Source: Flavobacteriaceae bacterium (GTDB lineage: Bacteria; Bacteroidota; Bacteroidia; Flavobacteriales; Flavobacteriaceae). From it: 6,172 bases of DNA. The stretch covers positions 1-6,172 of the forward strand of contig JAESTN010000306.1 in NCBI GenBank assembly GCA_016763595.1, in the 5' to 3' direction. This document shows positions 1-6,172 of this stretch, one piece after another (the first letter of the stretch is position 1; every line of letters starts with the position of its first letter). The notes under the pieces were generated by a model. The model ran no database searches, was not told where the DNA came from, and was given only the letters and a program-made list of their open reading frames with translations. A program made the translations under genes and the position numbers.

Positions 1-208
1 CTCCAAAACCAACATTTTTACCCACAAAAACATATTCTATTTCTTCTCTTTTAAATATATCATGACTAATTCTTTTTGGTGAATTGTCAATTAAATAGAG
101 TTTTTTAGACAAAGGTACTTTTAAGAAACTGTTTATTGTCTGCTCTAGTATTTGTATGTTTTCATTATATAAAACAATTGAAGCTGATATTTGAATTATT
201 TCACTCAA
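1..208 (-). CDS. GT2-family glycosyltransferase, N-terminal part (rhamnosyltransferase-like)
   Basis: Partial gene: 69 codons are visible and the rest lies beyond the left edge. The translation from a TTG at 208-206 begins LSEIIQISASIVLYNEN, followed by LYLIDNSP (residues 37-44) and EYVFVGKNVGFG (58-69). This is the characteristic opening of GT-A fold, family 2 transferases: the first beta strand ending in the nucleotide-binding loop, the IDNS strand, and the N-x-G-F-G segment seen in rhamnosyltransferase-like members. It would add a sugar from a nucleotide donor to the lipid-linked repeat unit at the inner face of the membrane. No ATG or GTG works in this frame. TTG lies 2 nt after the stop of the phosphotransferase gene; the frame is open only a few codons further back, to a TAG, and the alternatives there (ATT, CTA, ATA) are poorer. 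AGGAG lies about 20 nt upstream of TTG, too far for a normal ribosome site. Sugar specificity cannot be told. The family call is firm; the exact start is less so. Confidence 0.85.
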   Translation of the reverse strand, partial: MSEIIQISASIVLYNENIQILEQTINSFLKVPLSKKLYLIDNSPKRISHDIFKREEIEYVFVGKNVGFG

Positions 209-210
209 AA

Positions 211-1566
211 TTAGTATGCTCTTTCTTCTCCTCTATATACATTAAAAACTGTTTGCAGAATGATTTTTATATCCAAAAAAACAGACCAATTTTCGATATA
301 AAAGATATCTAACCTAATTCTATTTTTGATATCAGATTTAATTTTTATTTCACCTCGATACCCTCTTACTTGTGCAAGACCAGTTATACCTGGTTTCATT
401 GCGTGTCTCTCTAAATAATTATTTACATTTTTCTGATATTCTATAGACAAACTTTTTAAGTGTGGTCTCGGACCAACAACACTCATACTTCCTTGAAAAA
501 CGTTAAAAAATTGTGGCAACTCGTCTAAACTTGTTTTTCGTAAAAAAGAGCCAAATTTTGTAACTCTAGCATCATTTTTTACTGTATGTTTTTTGTCAGA
601 ATCTATGTCAAAATTCATAGATCTAAACTTATAACAAATAAATAATTGTCCATTTAAACCTTCCCTTTTCTGTTTAAAAAATGCTGGCCCCTTTGATTCT
701 AGTTTAATCAACACCCAAATAACTGGTGTTAACCATGACATTATAAAAACGATTGTAAAGAGCGAAAAAGTAACATCAAATATTCTTTTTAAAATTCTGT
801 TTTCATTATGTTCAAATGGCAGTTTATTTACATTTAAAACGAGTACTGAATCATCATAATATTCAGTTTTGTAGTTTTTACTATACAGTTCATTCGCATC
901 TGGAATTAACTTTATTCCAATATTATTATTGCTAGCAAAAATTCTTATTTTTTTTACTTCTTCATTGCTAAGTTCTGATAAAGAACAATAAATCTCATCC
1001 ATTTGATTTTCTAAAACAAATGAATAACATTCATTAACACTGCCTTTATATAATTTATTTTTTACTTTTTTATCTGAAAAGAAACCTGAGACTAAGTAAC
1101 CCAAGTCTTTTTTATATTGAAACAGTTTTATCATTTTTTTTGCTGTTTCGTCAGAACCTACAATTATTACTTTTCTGAAATTTCTTCCTCTTGCTCTATA
1201 TTTTTTTAACGCATAAATAAAACCATACTTTAATGTTGTAATCCCTAAAAATATTGTTGAAAGTATTAGTGTTTGATTATTTACTACATCCCCTTCTCTA
1301 AAAAGAGAAAAATAAGTAAAGAATCCCATAAAAAAAACAGCAAACTGAACCGTTAATAAACTCAAGACTTTAAAAAACTTGGTGTGTCTATAAACTTTAT
1401 AAAACCCACTAAAGAAGGAAGAAACTACCCAAAATACATTAATGTAAATTAGGAAACTTGATTTCAAATACTCATCATCCGAAATATAAAAAACAACACT
1501 ATTTATGATTAATAAATCAAGTGAAAGTGTTAGGGGTCTTATATATTTAGAATATCTCTTTTTCAA
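211..1566 (-). CDS. Polyprenyl-phosphate sugar phosphotransferase (WcaJ/WbaP-type initiating enzyme)
   Basis: A 451-aa enzyme predicted to transfer a sugar 1-phosphate from a UDP-sugar to undecaprenyl phosphate, the first step of repeat-unit synthesis at the inner membrane. The architecture is that of full-length WcaJ-like proteins: about four N-terminal membrane segments (roughly residues 13-29, 36-55, 68-88, 98-119), a Rossmann-like CoA_binding_3 domain starting with KVIIVGSDE (132-140), then the catalytic bacterial sugar transferase domain from KRIFDV (260-265). Catalytic-domain motifs are KFRSM (313-317), the Asp-Glu pair in SLDELPQF (D348, E349), VGPRPH (364-369), KPGITG (391-396) and the C-terminal RGYRGEI (401-407) and YIENWS (423-428). 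No key residue is missing. The start is TTG (1566-1564), supported by a Shine-Dalgarno sequence 7 nt upstream and by the RYSKYIRPL block typical of the family start; the next Met is residue 80, after three membrane segments. It sits 24 nt after the GT4 gene. The sugar (glucose, galactose, an amino sugar) cannot be read from sequence alone. Confidence 0.95.
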   Translation of the reverse strand: MKKRYSKYIRPLTLSLDLLIINSVVFYISDDEYLKSSFLIYINVFWVVSSFFSGFYKVYRHTKFFKVLSLLTVQFAVFFMGFFTYFSLFREGDVVNNQTLILSTIFLGITTLKYGFIYALKKYRARGRNFRKVIIVGSDETAKKMIKLFQYKKDLGYLVSGFFSDKKVKNKLYKGSVNECYSFVLENQMDEIYCSLSELSNEEVKKIRIFASNNNIGIKLIPDANELYSKNYKTEYYDDSVLVLNVNKLPFEHNENRILKRIFDVTFSLFTIVFIMSWLTPVIWVLIKLESKGPAFFKQKREGLNGQLFICYKFRSMNFDIDSDKKHTVKNDARVTKFGSFLRKTSLDELPQFFNVFQGSMSVVGPRPHLKSLSIEYQKNVNNYLERHAMKPGITGLAQVRGYRGEIKIKSDIKNRIRLDIFYIENWSVFLDIKIILQTVFNVYRGEERAY

Positions 1567-1573
1567 ATTTACT

Positions 1574-1580
1574 CTCCTTT
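1574..1580 (-). promoter_or_regulatory. Shine-Dalgarno site for the TTG-started phosphotransferase gene
   Basis: On the minus strand AAAGGAG is followed by a 7-nt spacer (AGTAAAT) and then TTG at 1566. It is the only well-placed, strong ribosome-binding sequence I see in the window. The other starts have none, an adjacent AAGGA with no spacer (gene starting at 3861), or one that is too far away. It fixes the unusual TTG start and lies in the only real intergenic gap, 1567-1590. Confidence 0.75.
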
Positions 1581-1590
1581 ACTCGCTAAA

Positions 1591-2700
1591 TTAAGATAAA
1601 TAAATTTCTTGAAGCTTTGAAATATTTTTAATTATAGTATAATTATCATAAAACATTTCTTTTGCCCTTCGTGACATTTCTTTTCTAAGTAACGTGTTTG
1701 TTTTTAGTAAATGTATTTTATCTGCTATCTTAAATTCATTTTCTTCAACAACAAAACCATTTTCTTTATTTATAATTAAATCAATATTTCCATCAACATT
1801 AGTAACAACACAGGCCTTGTTTAATGCCAATGCTTCAATTAATGAATATGGAAGACCTTCATACCTAGAAGTTGAAACATAAAACAAGCTATTCTTTAAA
1901 ATTTTAAGTGTTTGAGATCTCTCTAGCCAAGGTATTATGGTAATGTTGGATGCTATTTTATTTTCTTTAATTAGGTCTTTTATTTTTTCAAGCGAAGGAG
2001 AATACAAACCAACTCCTAAAATCACTAAGTGAATGTTTTTAATTGATTTTTTTACTTCAATTATTGATTTAACTAGTAGTTCAGTATTTTTTTGATACGA
2101 AGGTCTTCCAATTGTACAAATGTATTCTTTTGGTAAATTTTTAGTTAATTCAGTTTGTTTTAAATCAATTTTTTCTTCTATTGAGTTATTCCAAACACAT
2201 ATTTTCTTTTTGTCAATTTTTAAATCTCTTTCTGCTCTTTTGTATTCTGAATTTGAACAGGCTAAGGTTTTAGCTGGAAGATACGAGATTGATCTTTCTA
2301 TAAACTTAAATAGTGTTCTCTTTATTTTAGTTTTTTGACTTAAATAAGAATAAGCATGAGGCGTGTAAAAAGTTTTCTTTTTAAGATAGAAACCCGCAAT
2401 TCTACCTAATATTCCTGCTTTTGCACTATGACAATGAATAACATCTGGGTTTTCTTTTTTTAAAATTTTTATAATATTTAGTAAGGTAATAAAATCTTTT
2501 ATTGGATGTATTTTTCTAATTATATTGGCATGATGTATTTTAATTACTTTTCCTAGTTGGTCTCTAGGTTCAATAATATTTTCATTAGTATTACAAATTA
2601 ATACATTTACAAAACTTTCATTGTCAATATACTTGGTCAATAAAGATATATATACCCCAACTCCAGAAATTGGTCTAGCGATATGTGCTATTTTAGTCAT
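1591..2700 (-). CDS. GT4-family glycosyltransferase (GT-B fold)
   Basis: A 369-aa retaining glycosyltransferase, full length for family 4. The N-terminal domain starts MTKIAHIARPISGVGVYI, with the glycine-rich loop usual at the acceptor side, then DVIHCHSAKAGILGR (86-100) and FYTPHAYS (111-118). The C-terminal donor domain shows the usual blocks: ACSNSE (147-152), the phosphate-binding region GRPSYQKN (198-205), VILGVG (226-231) and the EX7E motif in RYEGLPYSLIEAL (E281 and E289), followed by VVTNVDGN (298-305) and NGFVV (314-318). It lacks membrane segments and should act at the cytoplasmic face, adding a sugar to the lipid-linked intermediate. The ATG (2700-2698) directly abuts the TAA of the preceding membrane-protein gene with no Shine-Dalgarno, so translation is probably coupled. 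Family is certain; donor and acceptor are unknown, although position next to the initiating phosphotransferase fits an early transfer step. Confidence 0.93.
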   Translation of the reverse strand: MTKIAHIARPISGVGVYISLLTKYIDNESFVNVLICNTNENIIEPRDQLGKVIKIHHANIIRKIHPIKDFITLLNIIKILKKENPDVIHCHSAKAGILGRIAGFYLKKKTFYTPHAYSYLSQKTKIKRTLFKFIERSISYLPAKTLACSNSEYKRAERDLKIDKKKICVWNNSIEEKIDLKQTELTKNLPKEYICTIGRPSYQKNTELLVKSIIEVKKSIKNIHLVILGVGLYSPSLEKIKDLIKENKIASNITIIPWLERSQTLKILKNSLFYVSTSRYEGLPYSLIEALALNKACVVTNVDGNIDLIINKENGFVVEENEFKIADKIHLLKTNTLLRKEMSRRAKEMFYDNYTIIKNISKLQEIYLS

Positions 2701-3861
2701 TTAATTATTTTTATTTGCATAAGAAAAGCTTAAAATAAAAGCATATAGATATACTCCAATTTGTCTATCTAAAATATTCTCTACAAGACAAAAACATAAA
2801 ATAGATAATAGAAATAATAATCCTAAGATTGAATTTTCTTTTCTAAAATTAGAGTACAAATTAAGCAATTGAGGAAAAACAAAAATTACCAACCCTATTA
2901 TTCCTCCTCTTAATATTTCATTTAAATATTGATTATGTGTATTGTAATTTTTAGTGATAAATCTATTTTTTTCGTCTACCGATTCAAAACTATCATTCAT
3001 TTTATAATGATCTAAAAGTTCCTTTCTTGTATTAACTTGACTTCCAGAACCCGTAATTTTATTCTCTGTATTGGTAAAAGAATTCAAAGCTCCTTTCCAA
3101 ATTACTACTCTTGCATCTTTATTGATTTGAGAGAATCGGTGTTTTAACGAACTATTATTAAAGTAAAAAAGAAGTGATAGTACTATTAATCCACTAAGAG
3201 CTATTAGTCTATTCCTTTTATTAGATTCGATAAATACTGTAATTATTATTAAAAATAAAATAGTTATTATAGAGAGTCTAGCAGAAATTATAAGAATTAA
3301 GAATAAAGAAAAGATCGTTGCTATGATTGCCAGAATCTTTTTGTTTTTTTCTTTAAAAAGATAATAGCTAATAATAATATTTACAACCGAAAAATATCCT
3401 AAATATGGTCTTTCATAATTTATGATTTCATTAATCTTTGAGTAATTTTTTAAAGCGTACTTCTTTCCTTCTGAAAAGTAATAATAATCGATTATTCCTG
3501 CGACAGAATTTAATTGAATAATTAACACTCCAAAAAACAAGAATAGTAACCCCTTAAGTCTTGTTTTTTTTTCAAGGTTTATAATACTAAAAGGAATTAA
3601 TATTAAAGGAATTATTTTTTTATAATTATTTTGCTCTACACCAAAATTTGTAGATGATAAACCATTAATTAAAATGAATAAAAAAAATACAGCAAGTGAT
3701 ATAATTACTCCGTTATTAAATGTTTTTCTTCCTTTTTGTAAAAGTATACTCAAAAACAAAAAGGATAAAAAAATATTACCTAACAACAATGAAATTGGTA
3801 AAAAAAACATCAATAAGTAATATGAATAGTTTGCTGTTTTTTTGTCTAAAAATCTATTCAT
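2701..3861 (-). CDS. O-antigen ligase/polymerase family membrane protein (Wzy_C-like)
   Basis: A 386-aa polytopic protein, about ten hydrophobic segments, resembling the O-antigen ligase (WaaL)/Wzy_C family. Marks in order: ERPYLGYF (150-157), ISARLSII (192-199, with a conserved-type Arg at 195), then a large presumed periplasmic loop holding DARVVIWKGAL (249-259), GSGS (271-274) and NTHNQYLNEILRGG (307-320, His 309), and a late ENILDRQIGVYLYAF block (361-375). WaaL-type enzymes depend on an Arg and a His facing the periplasm; R195 and H309 are plausible equivalents by position, which is inference. The protein should either polymerise undecaprenyl-linked repeat units or transfer the finished glycan to an acceptor. 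The family covers both jobs, so sequence does not decide. Its ATG overlaps the end of the upstream membrane-protein gene by 8 nt. AAGGA touches the ATG without a spacer, so coupling is more likely than independent initiation. The stop abuts the GT4 gene. An A9 run (T on plus, 3564-3572) lies within the gene. Confidence 0.85.
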   Translation of the reverse strand: MNRFLDKKTANYSYYLLMFFLPISLLLGNIFLSFLFLSILLQKGRKTFNNGVIISLAVFFLFILINGLSSTNFGVEQNNYKKIIPLILIPFSIINLEKKTRLKGLLFLFFGVLIIQLNSVAGIIDYYYFSEGKKYALKNYSKINEIINYERPYLGYFSVVNIIISYYLFKEKNKKILAIIATIFSLFLILIISARLSIITILFLIIITVFIESNKRNRLIALSGLIVLSLLFYFNNSSLKHRFSQINKDARVVIWKGALNSFTNTENKITGSGSQVNTRKELLDHYKMNDSFESVDEKNRFITKNYNTHNQYLNEILRGGIIGLVIFVFPQLLNLYSNFRKENSILGLLFLLSILCFCLVENILDRQIGVYLYAFILSFSYANKNN

Positions 3862-5113
3862 TCCTTGTTTTTTTTTGGTAATAAATTAAATACTTATATA
3901 AAAAAAATAAGGCAGTAAAAAATACTGGAATTATTAACTTGTTAAAATACGCCATTGTAAAAGAATAACTTGTCCAAATTAAAAGTTGAAAAAACACAAT
4001 ACTGATTAAAAACGATTTTCTTTTTATAAAAAAACTTAATAAGCTCTGAATTAAAGATAGAAAAGATAATAAAATAAAATTTGCAATTAACGCGATTACT
4101 AGAGGAAACATTCTTAATAATATAGATGGGTACGCATTGGTCCAACTTACACCTCTTGATGTAACAGATATAAAATCTTCATATCTCCAAGGCCAAAACT
4201 CTAACATTAAATGATGCATTCCTTTCCATAACTCAGAAACATTCCAAGTATTTGGTTTATCTAAATATACATACTGTTCTGTGGTTCCCCAAAACACGTG
4301 TGCCTGCAATCCAAAAGCTCGATAGAAAACAGACTCTAAAGGTGTTAACCCTAAATTTTTAAATGGTGGGTTTATGGTATACATATAAAGTACTAAACAA
4401 AAAGTAGATCCTATAAATATCAAAAAATATTTATTAAAAAACCATTTGAGTTTAAATCGTATTTTATTTTTTGATGTATAATATAAACCTATTAAAAAGC
4501 CTATAATTCCTATAAAAAAACCCGTGAATTTTTGTCCTACTAAAATTAAATATATCACATAAAATATACCAAATAGAATTGCTGTTTTTTTATTGTTTCT
4601 GTACAACAAAGCCGTACCAAAAGCAACAAAAGCCATTACATTTCCAACAACTGATTTTAGAAAAGGGTATTTAGAATTTTCCCAAAAATTAAATTTTGTT
4701 ATTTCTTCAGAAAAAAGAGGGATCTCAGATGAAAATAAATTTACAAATGCTGCAGCAAATACAAAACCCAACAACATCAATGTTAATTTATTCTCTTTGA
4801 CCCCAAAGAACTTAAACTTTGTAACAGACAGATTTTTAAAAGTTCTAGAAAAAACGTTCTTAAAAAAAACTAATGACAAGATTGTGGAAATATAAAAAAG
4901 CAATAAAATTAAACTACTGTAAATAAAATAACCATTCCTACCTTGTTCTACAATATGAGCCCCAGACTCTATTACTATTAAGGATAAAAACATCCATACA
5001 TATTGTATAATAATCATAGATGATAGTAAGAAAAGGCCTAGGTCTTTTTCTAAAAGATACAAAGTAATTATTATAGCAATTAAAGCTATTACTATGTTAA
5101 ATGCAATAATCAT
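3854..5113 (-). CDS. Polytopic membrane protein, candidate Wzy repeat-unit polymerase
   Basis: A 419-aa protein with about ten to twelve hydrophobic segments and a Lys-rich C-terminus. I do not recognise it by close homologue. Topology and context fit Wzy polymerases, which join lipid-linked repeat units on the periplasmic side and are poorly conserved. Striking non-membrane blocks are IPLFSEEITKFNFW (131-144), LVGQKFTGFF (191-200), FYRAFGLQAHVFWGTTEQY (263-281), a Trp/His-rich stretch MHHLMLEFWPWRYEDF (299-314) and SRGVSWTNAYPSILLRMF (319-336). The last block recalls the DUF6418 group of putative polymerases, but this is from memory and should be tested. The ATG (5113-5111) shares the four bases ATGA with the stop of the upstream transferase, a classic coupled junction; the 3' end overlaps the next gene by 8 nt, with an A9 tract just before. 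Membrane-protein call is certain, Wzy role moderate. A flippase is less likely because the protein lacks the even helix spacing and length usual for Wzx. Confidence 0.7.
   Translation of the reverse strand: MIIAFNIVIALIAIIITLYLLEKDLGLFLLSSMIIIQYVWMFLSLIVIESGAHIVEQGRNGYFIYSSLILLLFYISTILSLVFFKNVFSRTFKNLSVTKFKFFGVKENKLTLMLLGFVFAAAFVNLFSSEIPLFSEEITKFNFWENSKYPFLKSVVGNVMAFVAFGTALLYRNNKKTAILFGIFYVIYLILVGQKFTGFFIGIIGFLIGLYYTSKNKIRFKLKWFFNKYFLIFIGSTFCLVLYMYTINPPFKNLGLTPLESVFYRAFGLQAHVFWGTTEQYVYLDKPNTWNVSELWKGMHHLMLEFWPWRYEDFISVTSRGVSWTNAYPSILLRMFPLVIALIANFILLSFLSLIQSLLSFFIKRKSFLISIVFFQLLIWTSYSFTMAYFNKLIIPVFFTALFFLYKYLIYYQKKTRNE
3868..3876 (-). repeat. A9 homopolymer (coding strand) at the junction of the two polytopic-protein genes
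   Basis: Nine consecutive A on the coding strand, in codons CAA AAA AAA ACA near the C-terminus of the 419-aa protein, six bases upstream of the next gene's ATG (3861). Losing one A shifts the reading to CAA GGA ATG AAT AGA, which passes the TAG stop and enters the next gene in frame. Runs of this length can slip during replication or transcription. Whether that happens here is unknown. Confidence 0.6.
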
Positions 5114-6123
5114 TTAAAAATATTGAATTTAAATTTTTTAAAAATAGGCTCCAATAAATAGTTATACCTTAATAAAACATTAAAATTTAAATCATCTCTT
5201 TGATCATCTTTAGATTCAAGATAAATATTTAACAACGCACTTGAATCAAATGAAAAAATATACCTTGAGCCTAATTTATTAAAATACAAATCCTCTAGTG
5301 GCTCATCTGACTCTAAACAAATAACTTCTTTAGAATTAAATTGCTTTTTAAACCAATCAAAATTTATTCTTTTACCATGTCTATGAGGTTTGTAGTATAT
5401 GGTTTCTATGTTGGTATAGTTCGAATTCGATTTCATTAAATGAACCAAATATTCTAAGTTATCAATATATCTTTTCTCTCCCAATTGATTAATATACCCT
5501 TCTTGGCCTATAACTAAAAACGTGTTTGTAAAAGAGATCGTTCTTTTTGGATAAGGTAGTTTTTCTGATTTATTAGGAAACATCGATAATTCTGGTACCC
5601 TTACATATTGTTTACTCACATTTTTCGATTCAATACCACTGGAATGACCTTTATACAACTTAAACCGTAATCCGTAAAAGTTACTTAAAATCCATTTTAA
5701 GTAGACTTTCTTCTTAGAAAGGGAATTTATTGTGTGTGGATAATAGTTTAGTGTGCCATCCTCTACCACTATTCCTTTGATGTTTTTATTAAATGAATAT
5801 AATAAATAATTCGTCAAAATGTCTTCAACATAAGTAAAATAAAGGGTTGTATTTTTTTCGTGCTTATATTTCTTTAGTTTTTTAACTACTTGTTTATACT
5901 GAAGTATCTTTTTTGTAATATTATAAATAGCAGAAACATCATTATTAGATTGATTGTTGAACGATTTATCTGCATAAATCACTTCATCCCATAAATCGCA
6001 ACTGTTCTCTATTGTTTTATTAGAAATCAACACGTTTTTAGAAGCGGTATTTTCTTTTAACCTAAGTATTTCTTCATAAGAAGAAACCTGGTTGTTAGAT
6101 ATTCCAATATAAATATTAATCAT
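5110..6123 (-). CDS. Putative glycosyltransferase, bacterial sialyltransferase-like GT-B (GT52/polysialyltransferase-like)
   Basis: A 337-aa soluble protein without membrane segments. It carries, in the right order and spacing, blocks known from bacterial sialyltransferase families: IVVEDGTLNYYP (118-129) giving an acidic-acidic-Gly motif (E121, D122, G123); TFLVIGQEGY (201-210) leading into the second domain; IYYKPHRHGKR (242-252) at the site of the HP motif; PLEDLYF (275-281); and FSFDSSALLNI (290-300), matching the Ser/Thr pair that contacts CMP. In those families the acidic residue acts as base, and the His supports departure of CMP. Here His 247 is kept but is followed by Arg instead of Pro. 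I therefore infer a transferase using a CMP-activated acid sugar (sialic acid or another nonulosonic acid, perhaps Kdo), acting on the repeat unit or its end. No synthesis genes for such a sugar are in the window. ATG at 6123-6121 has no Shine-Dalgarno and probably overlaps the upstream gene; the TGA overlaps the next start. Fold-family call is fairly sure, donor is not. Confidence 0.7.
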   Translation of the reverse strand: MINIYIGISNNQVSSYEEILRLKENTASKNVLISNKTIENSCDLWDEVIYADKSFNNQSNNDVSAIYNITKKILQYKQVVKKLKKYKHEKNTTLYFTYVEDILTNYLLYSFNKNIKGIVVEDGTLNYYPHTINSLSKKKVYLKWILSNFYGLRFKLYKGHSSGIESKNVSKQYVRVPELSMFPNKSEKLPYPKRTISFTNTFLVIGQEGYINQLGEKRYIDNLEYLVHLMKSNSNYTNIETIYYKPHRHGKRINFDWFKKQFNSKEVICLESDEPLEDLYFNKLGSRYIFSFDSSALLNIYLESKDDQRDDLNFNVLLRYNYLLEPIFKKFKFNIFK

Positions 6124-6172
6124 AGCTCATTTTTTTTGCTTCATTATAACGCATAAAAAATAAAATAATGCA
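6116..6172 (-). CDS. C-terminal end of an upstream gene, frame uncertain
   Basis: Only the last codons could be present. Two minus-strand frames are open from the right edge. One reads CIILFFMRYNEAKKMSYD to a TAA at 6118-6116, overlapping the next gene by 8 nt, the same geometry as the 3854-3861 junction. The other reads ALFYFLCVIMKQKK to a TGA at 6129-6127, ending 3 nt before the next ATG. Both look like a final hydrophobic segment with a basic tail, so a membrane protein such as a Wzx flippase is a reasonable guess, no more. The coordinates given follow the first reading. The third frame stops at 6146-6144. Confidence 0.35.
   Translation of the reverse strand, partial: CIILFFMRYNEAKKMSYD

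Noticed and set aside
1567..1590. Possible promoter or terminator in the only intergenic gap
   Set aside because: At 24 nt it holds just the Shine-Dalgarno sequence; no inverted repeat, T-run or promoter-like pair is present.
1694..1882. 62-codon plus-strand reading frame
   Set aside because: It lies wholly antisense to the conserved C-terminal domain of the GT4 gene, has no ribosome site or recognisable family, and such frames are expected by chance.
2120..2338. 72-codon plus-strand reading frame
   Set aside because: Antisense shadow of the GT4 gene, with no independent evidence of coding.
3942..4145. 67-codon minus-strand reading frame
   Set aside because: Alternative frame inside the 419-aa membrane-protein gene. 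The longer frame has a membrane-protein composition and coupled junctions at both ends.
4593..4895. 100-codon plus-strand reading frame
   Set aside because: Antisense to the membrane segments of the 419-aa protein. No start signal or family marks are seen.
6143..6148. TATAAT on the minus strand upstream of the sialyltransferase-like gene, a possible -10 box
   Set aside because: No matching -35 is evident, the Bacteroidota consensus (TAnnTTTG) is different, and the stretch is probably the coding end of the upstream gene. In such AT-rich sequence the match is likely chance.

Overview
The window is one AT-rich block of surface-polysaccharide genes, all read from the minus strand. Protein style suggests a member of the Bacteroidota, most likely Flavobacteriia: the WcaJ-like N-terminus (RYSKYIRPL), the RGYRGEI motif of the sugar-phosphate transferase, heavy Lys/Asn/Ile use, A/T-ending codons and mostly absent Shine-Dalgarno sequences. 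This is a judgement from sequence character; there is no rRNA or marker gene to fix the taxon.

In the direction of transcription (high to low coordinates) the layout is: (1) the last few codons of an upstream gene, frame uncertain; (2) a 337-aa glycosyltransferase with the EDG, KPH and SS signature blocks of bacterial sialyltransferase-like GT-B enzymes; (3) a 419-aa polytopic membrane protein, a candidate Wzy repeat-unit polymerase; (4) a 386-aa polytopic membrane protein of the O-antigen ligase/polymerase (Wzy_C) family; (5) a 369-aa GT4 glycosyltransferase; (6) a 451-aa polyprenyl-phosphate sugar phosphotransferase, the enzyme that starts a repeat unit; (7) the first 69 codons of a GT2 glycosyltransferase that runs off the left edge. 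Genes overlap (8 and 4 nt), abut (0 nt) or sit 2 to 24 nt apart, so they look like one translationally coupled operon. There is no gene-free stretch over 24 bases, and I see no terminator, promoter, tRNA, CRISPR array or insertion sequence.

Together the genes describe part of a Wzx/Wzy-type pathway. The phosphotransferase loads the first sugar phosphate onto undecaprenyl phosphate, the GT4, GT2 and sialyltransferase-like enzymes extend the unit, and one or both polytopic proteins polymerise it or transfer it to an acceptor. Flippase, export and nucleotide-sugar genes are not visible and are probably outside the window.

Points most worth checking: the sialyltransferase-like enzyme with a His-Arg in place of the usual His-Pro; two different polymerase/ligase-type proteins side by side; an A9 tract at their junction where loss of one A would fuse them in frame; and TTG starts on two consecutive genes, the first with the only good Shine-Dalgarno sequence in the window. 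I found no clearly new type of system; this is a recognisable polysaccharide locus with a few unusual details.
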